Assembly: GCA_033961575.1 (NCBI GenBank)
Contig: CM066732.1
Location: forward strand, 56,242,001-56,306,000
Direction of reading: 5' to 3'
Length of the DNA stretch: 64,000 nt
Source of the DNA: Aselliscus stoliczkanus
Taxonomy: Eukaryota; Chordata; Mammalia; Chiroptera; Hipposideridae
Positions within the stretch are counted from its first letter, which is position 1. Every line of letters starts with the position of its first letter. Below, piece after piece: positions 34,808-51,348 of this stretch. The position numbers and the translations under genes are program-made. Under the pieces are notes generated by a model. That model was not told where the DNA came from, made no database searches, and worked only from the letters and a program-made list of their open reading frames with translations.

Positions 34808-35150
34808 GGGTAGCCTGGTGGCTCAGTTAGTCAGAGCATGTGCTCTGGGCCAAAGGTTTGCTGGTTCGATTCTTACATGGGCCAGTGAGCTGCGCCCTCC
34901 ACAACCAGAAGACAACGACTTGAGCTGAGCTGCCAGTGTGCAGCCCCAGATCCATTCCCACATGGGATGGTGGGCTGTGCCTCCCACAGGTAGATTGAAA
35001 ACGGCAACTGGGCTTGTAGCTGAGCTGTGCCTTCCACAACTAGATTGAAGGACAACAACTTGACTTGGAGCTGATGGGTCCTGGAAGAAAACACATTGTT
35101 CCCCAATAAAGGTTAAAGAAAAAAGAATTATTAAAAAAAAAGAAAGAAGG
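34808..35150 (+). mobile_element. Longer tRNA-derived SINE copy
   Basis: Head TAGCCTGGTGGCTCAGTTAG, B-box-like GGTTCGATTC, repeated modules ATGGGATGGTGGGCTGTGCC and ACAACTAGATTGAAGGACAA, and the end TGTTCCCCAATAAAG followed by A-rich sequence. The module order matches the composite copy at 35859. Confidence 0.85.
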
Positions 35151-35382
35151 GACTCCTTGAGAGTGTTAAATGCTGCACAGAGTGGGTGACCCAGAAAAGG
35201 CTCCATGGGATCAGGTGAGGAGCTGGTCTCGGGGGCCTTGCAGAGAACAGCATCCCGGAGTCAAAGTGGAGACAGCCCACCAGGAGGACATCTAACTAGA
35301 GCGGGAGCACCTTCTTATATCTGTATTCTGAAGCTAAGGAATCTCTGTCGGATTTGGGAAAGTCGGCTCTTTTGGAAGTCAG

Positions 35383-35535
35383 TTTTTTTGTTTGTTTGTT
35401 TTTAGCTGAGCCATCCTGCCACCTGTTGGCAGCTCAACGGCAACTCAGCTTGCGCTGGCCTTGAACAGCTGTTGCTCAGAGCTCAGCTCGCACTCTTGAG
35501 CGAGCTCTTAACCAACTGAGCCACTCGGCCGGCCC
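35383..35535 (-). mobile_element. tRNA-derived SINE, first group, minus orientation
   Basis: On plus it reads (TTTG)n tail, AGCTGAGCCATCCTGCCACC, then CTGAGCCACTCGGCCGGCCC, so the element is on minus. CAGTTTTTT occurs on both sides as a target duplication. Confidence 0.88.
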
Positions 35536-35634
35536 AGTTTTTTTTTTTAACTTAACCTAACCCCATCAAAGCTTTAGGGAAATGGAGAATTCCAACAAGT
35601 CAAGAATCTGTGTGTTACACATGTATTAAAAATA

Positions 35635-35845
35635 AGCTTTATTACTATGGGACAGGAATCAGAAAGTGAGTGCTGGACTGGTCAGGGAGGAGGCTGGCTG
35701 ACAGGAAAGGGGCCTGTGGGAACTCGGTGGAGTGTTGGAAAGTTTTGCTCTGTGTCTGGGTGGTTACACAGGTGTAAACAATTGTGAAAACTCGTCCAGC
35801 TGAGCACTTAAGACTGTGCATTTCATCTGTGTGAATTATGCCTCA
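35635..35845 (+). mobile_element. LINE-1 3' end fragment
   Basis: Right part is L1-like: GGTTACACAGGTGTAAACAATTGTGAAAACTCGTC-type wording, then ACTGTGCATTTCATCTGTGTGA and ATTATGCCTCAAAAAAA, a typical L1 3' terminus. The left limit is uncertain. Confidence 0.6.
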
Positions 35846-35858
35846 AAAAAAAGCATAT

Positions 35859-36470
35859 AGGGCTGCTGGTTGGCTCAGTTGGTTAGAGGGTGGTGCTCAT
35901 AACACCAAGGTTGCCGATTTGATTCCCACATGGGCCAGAGAGCTGCGCCTGAGCTGAGCTGCTAACAGGTGGCAGAGTGGCTCAGCTGGTGAGAGCACGT
36001 GCTCCTAACAAGGTTGCCGGTTTGACTTCCACTATGGGATGATGGGCTATGCCCACCTGCAACTAAGATGGTGGGCTATGCCCACCTGCAACTCAGCACC
36101 TTGAGCTGAGCTGCCAGTGGGTGGCTGGATGGCTCAGTGGTTAGAGTGTGCACTCTTAGCAACAAGGTTTCCATTTTGACTCCCACATGGGATGGTGGGC
36201 TGTGCACCCCCGCAACTAAGATTGAACACAGCACCCTGAGTTGAGCGGCTGCAAGCTGCCGATGGGCAGCCGGATGACGACTGGACTTGGAGTTGTGCTA
36301 GCTGCACCCTTCACAACTAAGATTGAAGGGCAATAACTTGGCTGTTCCCTTTTCCCAATTCCCCAACACTGTTCCCCTTCCCCAATTCCCCAGTAAAATC
36401 TTAAAAAAAAAAAAAAATGACTGGACTTGGAGCTGATGGGTCCTGGAACACAGTTCCCCAATAAAGTTTA
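35859..36470 (+). mobile_element. Composite 612-bp SINE bounded by one target duplication
   Basis: A duplication AAAAAAAAGCATATA at about 35844-35858 and 36471-36486 brackets the whole block, so it entered as one unit or grew inside one insertion. It repeats internal modules several times (GGCTCAGTTGGTTAGAG heads, TGGGATGGTGGGCTGTGC, GATTGAAGGGCAATAACTTG) and has two A-rich ends, one internal near 36402-36416 and one terminal. The target is the tail of an L1 fragment. Confidence 0.85.
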
Positions 36471-37418
36471 AAAAAAAAAGCATATACTTGGGTCCTTGTC
36501 TCTTAGAGCTGCATTTATTATTTCAGGATAAATGGGTGGGATGGATGGACACAGTGCCTGAGGTTTGCTGCAAAGTCAAGGAGTCTGCGTGTGGCTGATG
36601 GTGTTTTCCAGAGGACACAACTCCTCCCTTCCCACATGTCACATGGTGTGTCCCTGATGTTCCTCCCACCTGGGGGCTGGTCTATGTTCCCTCCTTAAAT
36701 CTCTGCAGGATTGACATTCTCTTGTAACCAATAGAATGTGGGTGAAGTGACTTCTGAAGCTGGGCCATGACAGGCAACACAGTCCGGCCTTGCTCACTGG
36801 AGCCCTGATCTGTCCCCTGGTGGAGGTGTCCCGGTCTCCTTCCAGCTGAGGGGCCAGCCCTGTGAGTGGACAAGTCTTCAGATGGTCCAGCCCCAGCTGG
36901 GCCACCACACACCATGCAGAAGCAGCATTGGTTACCAGCCCTGTGAGTGGCCGTCATGCGTGTCCTACACATCCAGCCCAGTGGAGCCTTCAGATGATGA
37001 GCTCCAGACACCAGCCTGCGTCACCTGGGAACCCACAGGTGACAAGTACCCGGTCAAACCTGTCCTGAGTCCTGACCCATAAAGTTCTGAGGAAATAAAA
37101 TGGTGGCCGCAGGCTGCTGAGGTTTGGGGCAGGCTATCATGCAGGATCAAGTAGTGACCAGGACAAGACTCAATGCTGGGGCAGAGATGACGTTTGACCT
37201 TGAGTTTATAATGCAGCCGAAGGATGGCACCTATTATACTTTTCTTGCTACTTCTGTATATGCTTCAAATTTCACATTACAAAATCCACAACATGCACAC
37301 ATTATAGAGATTAACATACCACAAATTTGCAATCAGCCAAATCCAAAATACTGGAAATCTACTGAAAAAATTACCCCAATTTTTCCACAAATAACATGGG
37401 GGAAAAAGAGGGTGTTTT

Positions 37419-37529
37419 GGGGCCCCCCGAGTGGCGCGGTGGTCAAGCGCTGGCTTGGGAAGCCAGTGGCCCCGGTTCGGTCCCACATATGAGGGCCAGC
37501 GACACTGCCCTCAAAAAAAAAAAAAAAAA
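37419..37529 (+). mobile_element. Short tRNA-like SINE, intact target duplication
   Basis: GGCCCCCCGAGTGGCGCGGT head, a CTGGCTTGGGAAGCCAG hairpin, CCGGTTCGGTCCC B-box-like segment, CACTGCCCTC and an A-run. GGGTGTTTT flanks it exactly at 37410-37418 and 37530-37538. This is the short, tail-less form of the second SINE group. Confidence 0.93.
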
Positions 37530-38217
37530 GGGTGTTTTAGTGGTTTCTGGCTGCTATAACAAAATACCATAGGCTGGGTCGCTAACATATTTCTCCTAAC
37601 AAGGCTGGGCAGTCCCATGGTCTGGGGGCCACTGGGTCCGTTCCTGTGAGGCACCCTCCCTGGTCTGCAGGCAGCCATCTGATCGCTGTGGCCAGAGAAA
37701 CAGGGCTCTGGTCTCCCCTTTCTGAGGCACTAATCCATCGTGGGGGCACTGCTGGCGTGACTTCATTTAAACTTAACATTCCAAAAGCCCCACCTCCAAG
37801 TACAATCACATTGGGGCTAGGCTCTCACATAGGAATTTGGGGGACACAGACATCAGACAGTAACAGGGAGGACTGTTATAAGGAGACTTGAGAGGCCTAT
37901 GAGCCAAATGCAGTATGTGGACTGGGGTCAAGTCGTTGAGATAATAAATTGGGTGTTAGATGATAAAGAATGAATGATAGTTCTCTTTGCTATGACAATG
38001 CCACTGTGCTTATGCTTTAAAAGTCTTTCTCTGATCACGATATATACTGCATAACTTATGGGTAAAATTATATGTCTGGAATTTGCTTGAAAATACTCAG
38101 GAAAAACAACTGAGGAAGAATGACAAAACAAGGTGACAAAATGTTGATTGAAGCTGGTTACATTTATGAGTGCTCATACTATTGTTTTATGTGTGTCTGA
38201 ATATTTCCCTAAGTTAC

Positions 38218-38324
38218 TTTTTTTTTTTTTTGAGGGCAGTGTCACTGGCCCTCACATGTGGGACCCGAACCAGGGCCGCTGGCTTCCAAAGCCAGGGCTT
38301 AACCACCACGCCACTCAGTCGGCC
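38218..38324 (-). mobile_element. Short tRNA-like SINE, minus orientation
   Basis: Same short family as 37419, inverted: T-run, GAGGGCAGTGTCACTGGCCC, GGACCCGAACCAGGGCCGCT, CCACTCAGTCGGCC. CCCTAAGTTAC is duplicated exactly at 38208-38217 (plus one base) and 38325-38335. Confidence 0.92.
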
Positions 38325-39206
38325 CCCTAAGTTACCTTTTGAAGGTAGGGAATGCTTAATTGCAAGAAATTTTTCAAAAAGAAAAAGTTAAGGAGCATTT
38401 ATCAGCTATTAGAAAATATGCCAAATGAAAAAAGCCTGTTTCTTCCCTGTAAAACGTAGGTGAAAGGAGGACCTATTTCAGAAGCTTGCCATGGGTTGTG
38501 GGTCATCAGTCACTGTCATTACTCTAGGGCTCAGAACACTGTCCCATGTGGCTGGGTCCATGTGGTGTTCAGTGGGGAGCAGGGCTCGCTGCAAAGCAGT
38601 AGGATAAGTGGGAGCCGTTTGAGAACAAGTACGTGATGCTGTGAATATTCTATTTAAGCACCGCGTGTGCAGACATCTCTCTCGTGCTTTAACAGAGGCC
38701 TGAAGGGACGTGTCTCAAACCTGTCACCCCCAGGGCATAGGCCATGAAGGAACTTGTGCTTTTGTATTTTGGAACACTTGACAAACTCAGCATCTCACCA
38801 CTTGTGTGCATTCCTTTAATTAAGAAAATGTGGCTAATGTGAGCAGTGCCATCCCTATAGCATTCTGGCCCAAGGGCTGCACACACAGCTGACTCAATGG
38901 CAGTCATGTGTTGGAGCCTTCCACTGGACAGACCTGCCTTGCGCTCCTTTCTGTATGCTGCCTGAGCCTTTGGGCAGCTGTCTCCCCACCTGGCGGGCAC
39001 AAGTGGCTCCTGCCTTCTTCCCAGAAAGAGGAAGTCCGCTGTCCGCTTAGGAGTGTTCATGTATGGTTTGGACTGCTTTCAACCTCACCTGTTTCTTTTT
39101 CCAGAACCACGAATCTAATCCCTGTGCTGTGGCCCAACACAGACATCTGCTTTACGGCAGAGCTCCTGCAGACTCACTCAATGCCTGGGTGTTTTCTTCC
39201 TTTTAG

Positions 39207-39418
39207 AGAAACCTGATGCAAAGATAAAGTCGAGCAAGAAGAAAGCTGCCGTTCCACAGATCGTCACCACCAGAGCCTCAGATGAGACTCTCAGCAGCCA
39301 CAGTTCCATCAGAAGCAAAGAGCAGAGAACCACTGAGGAGCGGGCTGAATGGGGCCCCTACTCCCGACACAGGAACCCCAGTACGGTAGACGCCTATCAT
39401 TTACAGACCAAAGAATAA
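39207..39418 (+). CDS. SPATA33: SPATA33, terminal coding exon
   Basis: SPATA33 (C16orf55) is a small, largely disordered protein of spermatogenic cells that ties calcineurin and the mitophagy machinery to sperm mitochondria. After a TTCTTCCTTTTAG acceptor, two bases complete a Glu codon from the previous exon, then 69 codons follow to TAA at 39416-39418. Hallmarks are EKPDAK, a lysine cluster KSSKKKAAVPQ, TRASDETLSSHSS, KEQRT, EWGPYSRHRNPSTVDAY and a C-terminal TKE. The start codon and N terminus, expected to be Lys/Arg-rich, were not found in the 6.5 kb upstream, so this is only the C-terminal part. The calcineurin-docking segment reads PQIVTT rather than PQIIIT (see findings). AATAAA at 39617-39622 is the probable polyadenylation signal. 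The neighbour CHMP1A is transcribed divergently. Confidence 0.88.
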
Positions 39419-39616
39419 ACGACCATCGCGAGCAGCTGTCTTTGTTCCCTGTGCTCTGAGCCTCAGTCATGAGGGAAGACGGGCGCCCTGCACTGTGGGA
39501 AGCTGCAGATACCCCTTCAGGAAGCAAGGTCCCTCTGGTGACTTTAGGCTCACGACACCCCAGAGCTGCTGGCAGCTTGGCCGAGGGCAAGAGTGACTCT
39601 TAGGTGAATCTGAATG

Positions 39617-39622
39617 AATAAA
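39617..39622 (+). other. AATAAA polyadenylation signal of SPATA33
   Basis: Canonical hexamer about 200 bases after the SPATA33 stop codon in a GAATGAATAAATTAGG context. Confidence 0.75.
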
Positions 39623-40564
39623 TTAGGATACCCCTGTTGGAACTGGCTGGCTGTGCAGGGGGATAAGCAGAAGGCAGGTGGCATCTCTCGGACTCAGGGA
39701 TTCACATCCGGAGCAGTGTGCGGTAAGTCCTGGGCAGTGGTAGTGAATGAGATGTCCCCGACTCTTAGAACGAAGGTGGGACTCTGAGGCCTACACTTTC
39801 AGGTGTCACATTCCAGAACAGTGAAGTGCACACTCATCAACCAGGGCCCAAAGGCTCCTGGACTGACTGTAACCTGAAACGGTATCAGAGTCCAAAAGGA
39901 GAATGGGGTGGGAGGACAACCATGGCACTTCCAACTCTGGAAGTGGCCTTGTCAGCGCTGTCCCTGGAAGAGGGGGTTTGACCGGCAACTTCCCCGAGTT
40001 TCTGGCTGTGAATGAGCGCTCCCCTATGGTGAGGGGCCATCCAGGGGACGCCACTCAGTTGTCCCACCCTCACCAGCGTGCTGAGGTCAGGCTGGAGAGA
40101 GCGCCCTGCCCTGGCTAGGCCGCACGTTTAGCCCGGTGACAGGGTGTTAGCTCCCTTAGTTGCAGGATGCTCAGCAGGCTTTACACACGGTCTCTATGTC
40201 ACCATCAGTGAGGAGTATATTCTTTTAGTATTAAACAGTATAATTAGTTTTAGTATAACCCAGAAAGAATAATAAGTCTCCTATTGACATTGTGTACAAA
40301 CCCATTATTAGCATATTTGTTCAATACATTATTGATGTATTGACTGCCACAACCAAATATTTATACTGAAAAATCAAGCCATACAAATGTGGATTTGACT
40401 CCACAGGGCAGCACGCCTACCCTTCTCCACAAAATTTCTAGTAGCCATTATGTTTCTATTGTTTGACATAGAAATTGGTCTCCTCCTATCCCTGCCATGA
40501 GCATCTCCAATAATCTAAAAATCATATTTACCATGGCACATAAGCTTAGCTATAAGCTTAGCTT

Positions 40565-41285
40565 ATGAATAAATTAAAAAAGGCTACAATGAACTGATGG
40601 TCGCCAGATGGGGGAGGGGTTGGAAGCTGGGTGAAAGAGAGGAAGGGATGAAGTACAAATTGTCAGTTAAAAAATAGTCATGGGGATGTAAAGTACAGCA
40701 CAGGGAGTAGTGTCAATAATATTGTAAAAACTATGGATGGAGCCAGGTGAGTGCTGGACTTAACTAGGGGAATACTTTGTATATATAAATGTCTAACTGG
40801 GCCAGCTGAGTGGCTCGTTGGTTAAGAGCTGGCTTGGGATGCCAGCAGCCCAGTTCGGGTCCCACATATGAGGGCCAGTGACACTGCCCTCTACAGCTAA
40901 CAACAGCTCCACCTGGAGCTGGGCTGTGCGAGCCCCGGTGACAGTGTAGGCTGCAGCCCCTGCTGCAGTGGGCTGCCATAGGCTACAGGGAGTGGCTGGC
41001 ATCCAGTGTGAGCTGCCAAGAGCCGCGGTGAGTGACCATCCAGAGGCCGGCGATCCATCTGCCTCACCCGGGAAGAGTGCAATGACGATACCAACATGGG
41101 CCAGTGAAGCAATGTCCAGAGCAACTAGACTGAAGAACAAAAAGGACAGCAACTTGTCTGTTCCCCTCCCCCAATAAAAATCTTTTTAAATAAATAAATA
41201 TGTAACCACTATGCTGTAACCTGGGACCAGGCCTCGTATAATATTGGATGTCAACTGTACTTGAGAAATAAAAAAATTTTAAAGG
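40565..41285 (+). mobile_element. LINE-1 3' end split by a SINE insertion
   Basis: Left part: ATGGTCGCCAGATGGGGGAG, GTACAGCACAGGGAGTAGTG, AATATTGTAAAAACTATGG. Right part after the SINE: ACCACTATGCTGTAACCTGG, GTCAACTGTACTTGAGAAAT and AAAAAAATTTT. Both parts belong to one L1 3' UTR in the same orientation, so the SINE at 40798-41196 interrupted it. Confidence 0.8.
40798..41196 (+). mobile_element. Full-length SINE, second group (about 400 bp)
   Basis: Head GGGCCAGCTGAGTGGCTCGT, hairpin around GGCTTGGGATGCC, GTTCGGGTCCCACATATGAG, CTCCACCTGGAGCTGGGCTG, CATAGGCTACAGGGAGTGGC, TGACGATACCAACATGGGCC, and an AATAAAAATCTTTTTAAAT end. AAATGTCTAAC and AAATATGTAAC flank it. The minus-strand copies at 55181 and 63197 are the same family. 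Confidence 0.9.
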
Positions 41286-42033
41286 CTACAATGAAGTGAA
41301 TATGGTTAATTTAAATGAAAACAAATTATTTTGAGTCAGTACATTACGATTAAGTTGATAATTATCCGATGTCCCTAACTTACGTTATCATTCTAGTATC
41401 TGCGATCCAGGCCCCCGCGCGGCTCTGTCCTGGCACCCCACTGAAAGCGGCAGCCCTGCAGCAACACGTCGCGCTCCACGCCCTCATTTTTCTGCTTCGC
41501 GCGCTTCGCGTAGGCCCTGAATGGGTCTGGCCTTTTGCCTGCCTGCAGCTGGAAGGCAGGACCCCCGAGGGCGGCGCCAGCACGCAGGTGTCCGGGGAGC
41601 CTCCGCGGCCACGGCACACGTGTCGCCGCGGCGGGCCGTCTTTCCCTGCAGCCTCCGAGCCGCGCCCTGCGCCCCGCGCCCCCGGCGGCCCGGCCCATCC
41701 TCCCGGGGGCCGCAGGGCGCCCTCCGGTGCCCCGGGGGGGGACGTAAAGCGCAGCTCCCGCGGGCCCCCCTCCGGCGGCGGCTGCCCAGCGCCCCATCCC
41801 GGCTAGACGCTGCGCTCCTGATGAAACACGCCTAGAGCCTCGGCAGCCCCCGCCGACCGGAGGGCCTCTGCGGGCTCGGTTCCCTCGGTGACGTGGCCGA
41901 GAGAGGCGACGCCCGGAAGCGCGCAGCGCGCCTGCGCCGGGGCCGCCCGCCCGCGCCCCGGAAGCGCGCAGCGCGCCTGCGCCGCGCGCCTGCGCCGCGG
42001 CCGCCCGCCCCCGGAGGCGGCGCCGCTGTCGGC

Positions 42034-48666
<6,633 letters not shown>

Positions 48667-49059
48667 CAGCTGCCTGGGCCCGACCGCATCGATTCCTGCC
48701 GCTGCCGCCGCCACTGCCCCAGCACCGCTGGGTGTGCACCCTGGAGGCTGGACCCACCTGGCCTGTGGTCCATCTGATGGCCATGCTGGGTAGAAGCTCG
48801 GGAAGCACCACCGGGCCCATGAGTGGGTGTGTTGCAGGCTTGGGAGGTGCAGGCCTCTAGTGCCTGCTTGTGTCCTCTTGGTCACCGAGGTCTGCCTGGG
48901 GCAGGGAGAGGGCAAGGCTGGCAGGACTCAGGGTGGGAAGAAGGGATCAAGGGTGGGGTACAGGGGGCCTGGTTGGGTTGGAGGCTGAGCCCTGTCCTCA
49001 CCCCCTCACTGAGGCCTGAAGGCGGGTGGGCACATGGCTGGGACTAACAGGAATTCAGA

Positions 49060-49105
49060 GATAAAAGCTTTGCTGACAGATGTGGTGAGTTCCATGTCCT
49101 TTAAT
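49060..49105. other. Convergent 3' ends of CDK10 and SPATA2L
   Basis: A GATAAA variant signal on plus at 49060-49065 suits CDK10. TTTAAT on plus at 49100-49105 is ATTAAA on minus and suits SPATA2L. Cleavage 10-30 bases after each signal would place both ends at about 49070-49095, so the two transcripts would meet or overlap tail to tail. Confidence 0.55.
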
Positions 49106-49986
49106 GTACTTGAGGTTCTGTCCTTTGACACGTGTGTTGGGAAGGACAGAGGTGGGGTGAACTGGGACGGTGCCTGAGGACAGCAGCACAGGAGATGGCA
49201 CCTGCCCCATGGGCCCAGGCAGGCACACCCCCCCCATCCAGTCTGAGCTAGTGGTCCCTGGGACCCAAACCCCCAGGGCGGAGGGGCTGCACCTGCCTGC
49301 CTTGACTTTGGGGGTGGCTCTTCGGGAATTCGGCCCGTTTTTATCATTGGACCTGGGGTGGGCTCTGGTGGGCAGCCTGTGAAAAGTGACCCCACCCTGC
49401 AAAGCCAGCACCTCGGGCAGAGCAAGGCGGTTCTGGGTGGTGGGGGATCATAGCACAGTGACACTCAGCCTGCCTAGGTGTGGCCAGCACCTGCCACTCG
49501 CTCTCCAGAACTCAGGTGCCTCCTCGCCCTGGTTTGCCATCAGGTCGTCCCTCCATCCAGGGGCCCAGCTCCCCCTGCACAGCAGGGACATGGTCACGTG
49601 GGGCCAGCCTCCAGCCAGCCCCGGAGGGGCTGGCCTGTGACAGGTCAGTCATGCACCTGGCAGAGCCCAGGGGCCCAGTGTCACCTCCAGGTCGCTTTGG
49701 ACACTTGGAGGGAGACCACGTGTCCCCAGTCACACCTGCAGGGATCAGGTCAGCAGCTACAGCCTGACCACGGGGCCCTACCAGGGTTGGGGAGGGGCAC
49801 AAGGAGGCTGAGGTCCTTCATGGGGACAGGTTCAGGTGCCTGACATGGACACACAGGCTAGACTCCTCCCCCCAGCGCGTTCGGGCCTGGGTCTGGGTGC
49901 TGAGGGCAGGGCCCGAGGAGGGATGAGCCCACAGAAGCACCACAGAAACGGACGCGAAAGCCCTTGGCCAGGGGGCCTGGCTGGGC

Positions 49987-51309
49987 CTAGGGCCGGGCCC
50001 CAGGGCTGTCGTAGAGCAGGGTGTCCACCTGTGCCCGCCGCAGCCACAGGCGCCGCTGGGTGTCTCCAAGCAGTGCTCGCAGCACATGGCCCAGACGGCA
50101 GGTGTGCAGGGTGGCACAGTGAGCGGCGTGCAGCTGGCGACATGTGTCACAGCTGAGGGCGGGCAGGGCCCCAGGGGCCAGGCAGCTGTGTGCCTGGTAT
50201 CCAGGGGGCTCAGGAGGGGGCCCACGCGTGTGCTGGGGGCTGGCCCGCCCAGGGCTCCCAGGGGTCTTGGGAGCAGCCAGGTCCCCGGGCCGACTCAGCA
50301 GCTCTCGGTGCAGCGAGAGGAAGGAGAAGGCCTCAGGCTCCAGCTCCTCCTCCAAGGCCGTGTAGGGCGGGCTGCTGGCCTGCGACACTGCGGCCTCTGC
50401 CAGGGGCTCCCAGGCCTCGGCCCCTGCACCCCACAGTTTGGCACTCTGCTCCCACGGCAGAGGCCGGCACGCCAACTCGGAGGGAGGCGAGCCGGGGCCT
50501 GGACAGGGCTCCCTATACAGGCTGGGCTCCTCTGGGCCCTCGTCCTCCTGCAGGCCCCGGTACAGGTCCAGCTGGGCCCGGAACAGAGGCGGCGGGCCCC
50601 GGGGTGGCAGAGCCAGCCGCTGCTGCAGCCAGGCCACACAGGAGGCCACGTCCACACTGCCTCGCCTGGCCTGCAGCAGCTCCTCAGCCGGAAGCACACT
50701 GGTGCCCAGCTGGGCCAGCACCTCGCCCAGTATGTCACACTCCAGCCGCAAGGCAAAGCAGCCCAGGGCCACCTGCAACAGCTGGCAGGCGGGGGGCGGG
50801 GCGGCCACCATGAGGTGGTGGCTGTCCCTGGGCACGTAGCCCATCTTCTGGAAGCTCTGGATGAGGAGGTCCTCCGACAGGGCGCCCTTCAGCACGTGCA
50901 CGTAGCCCCCAGAGAAGGTCTGCAAGGGAGGGGCCCGCTCAGTGGCTGCCGGGCCTCCGCAGGCCTGACCACACCGAGCTCCACGCCAGCCCAGGCCAGC
51001 TTCAGGGGCCAACCCCTCACTGCAGATGGCAGCATAGCGCCAACTGACCAGACAGTCCCTGGCTGTGCTGACGCTCCCTCCAGAGACGCTTTTTAATCAC
51101 AGATGCTCAGGGCCACCCCCAAAGCCTCATTGACAGTGGCAGCCCATCGTCACCATTTAGAAAGCCACATTCACCCGGCTGTAAGTCGGGGCTAAATAAA
51201 AAGCCCTACATTGAGGGAGGTCGCTGCCTTCAGGCCTTCCACCCGCTCTCCGCTCTGGGGTTTGCGACTCGAGCTCGTTTCCGAGGTACCTGCTGAAGTG
51301 TTTGGTTAT

Positions 51310-51348
<39 letters not shown>

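Larger units (their letters stand above)
32641..39206 (+). other. SPATA33 intronic region; upstream exon(s) not resolved
   Basis: About 6.5 kb between the CpG island and the SPATA33 terminal exon. I found no second coding exon encoding the expected basic N terminus. Much of it is repeats: an L1 3' end at 34230-34625, another at 35635-35845, and seven SINE insertions at 34641-38324. The section 37540-37860 looks like an older interspersed repeat that I cannot name safely. Confidence 0.5.

Noticed and set aside
50086..51096. 336-codon plus-strand frame
   Set aside because: Antisense shadow of SPATA2L exon 2, whose GC-rich codons keep the opposite strand open; it has no recognisable domain.
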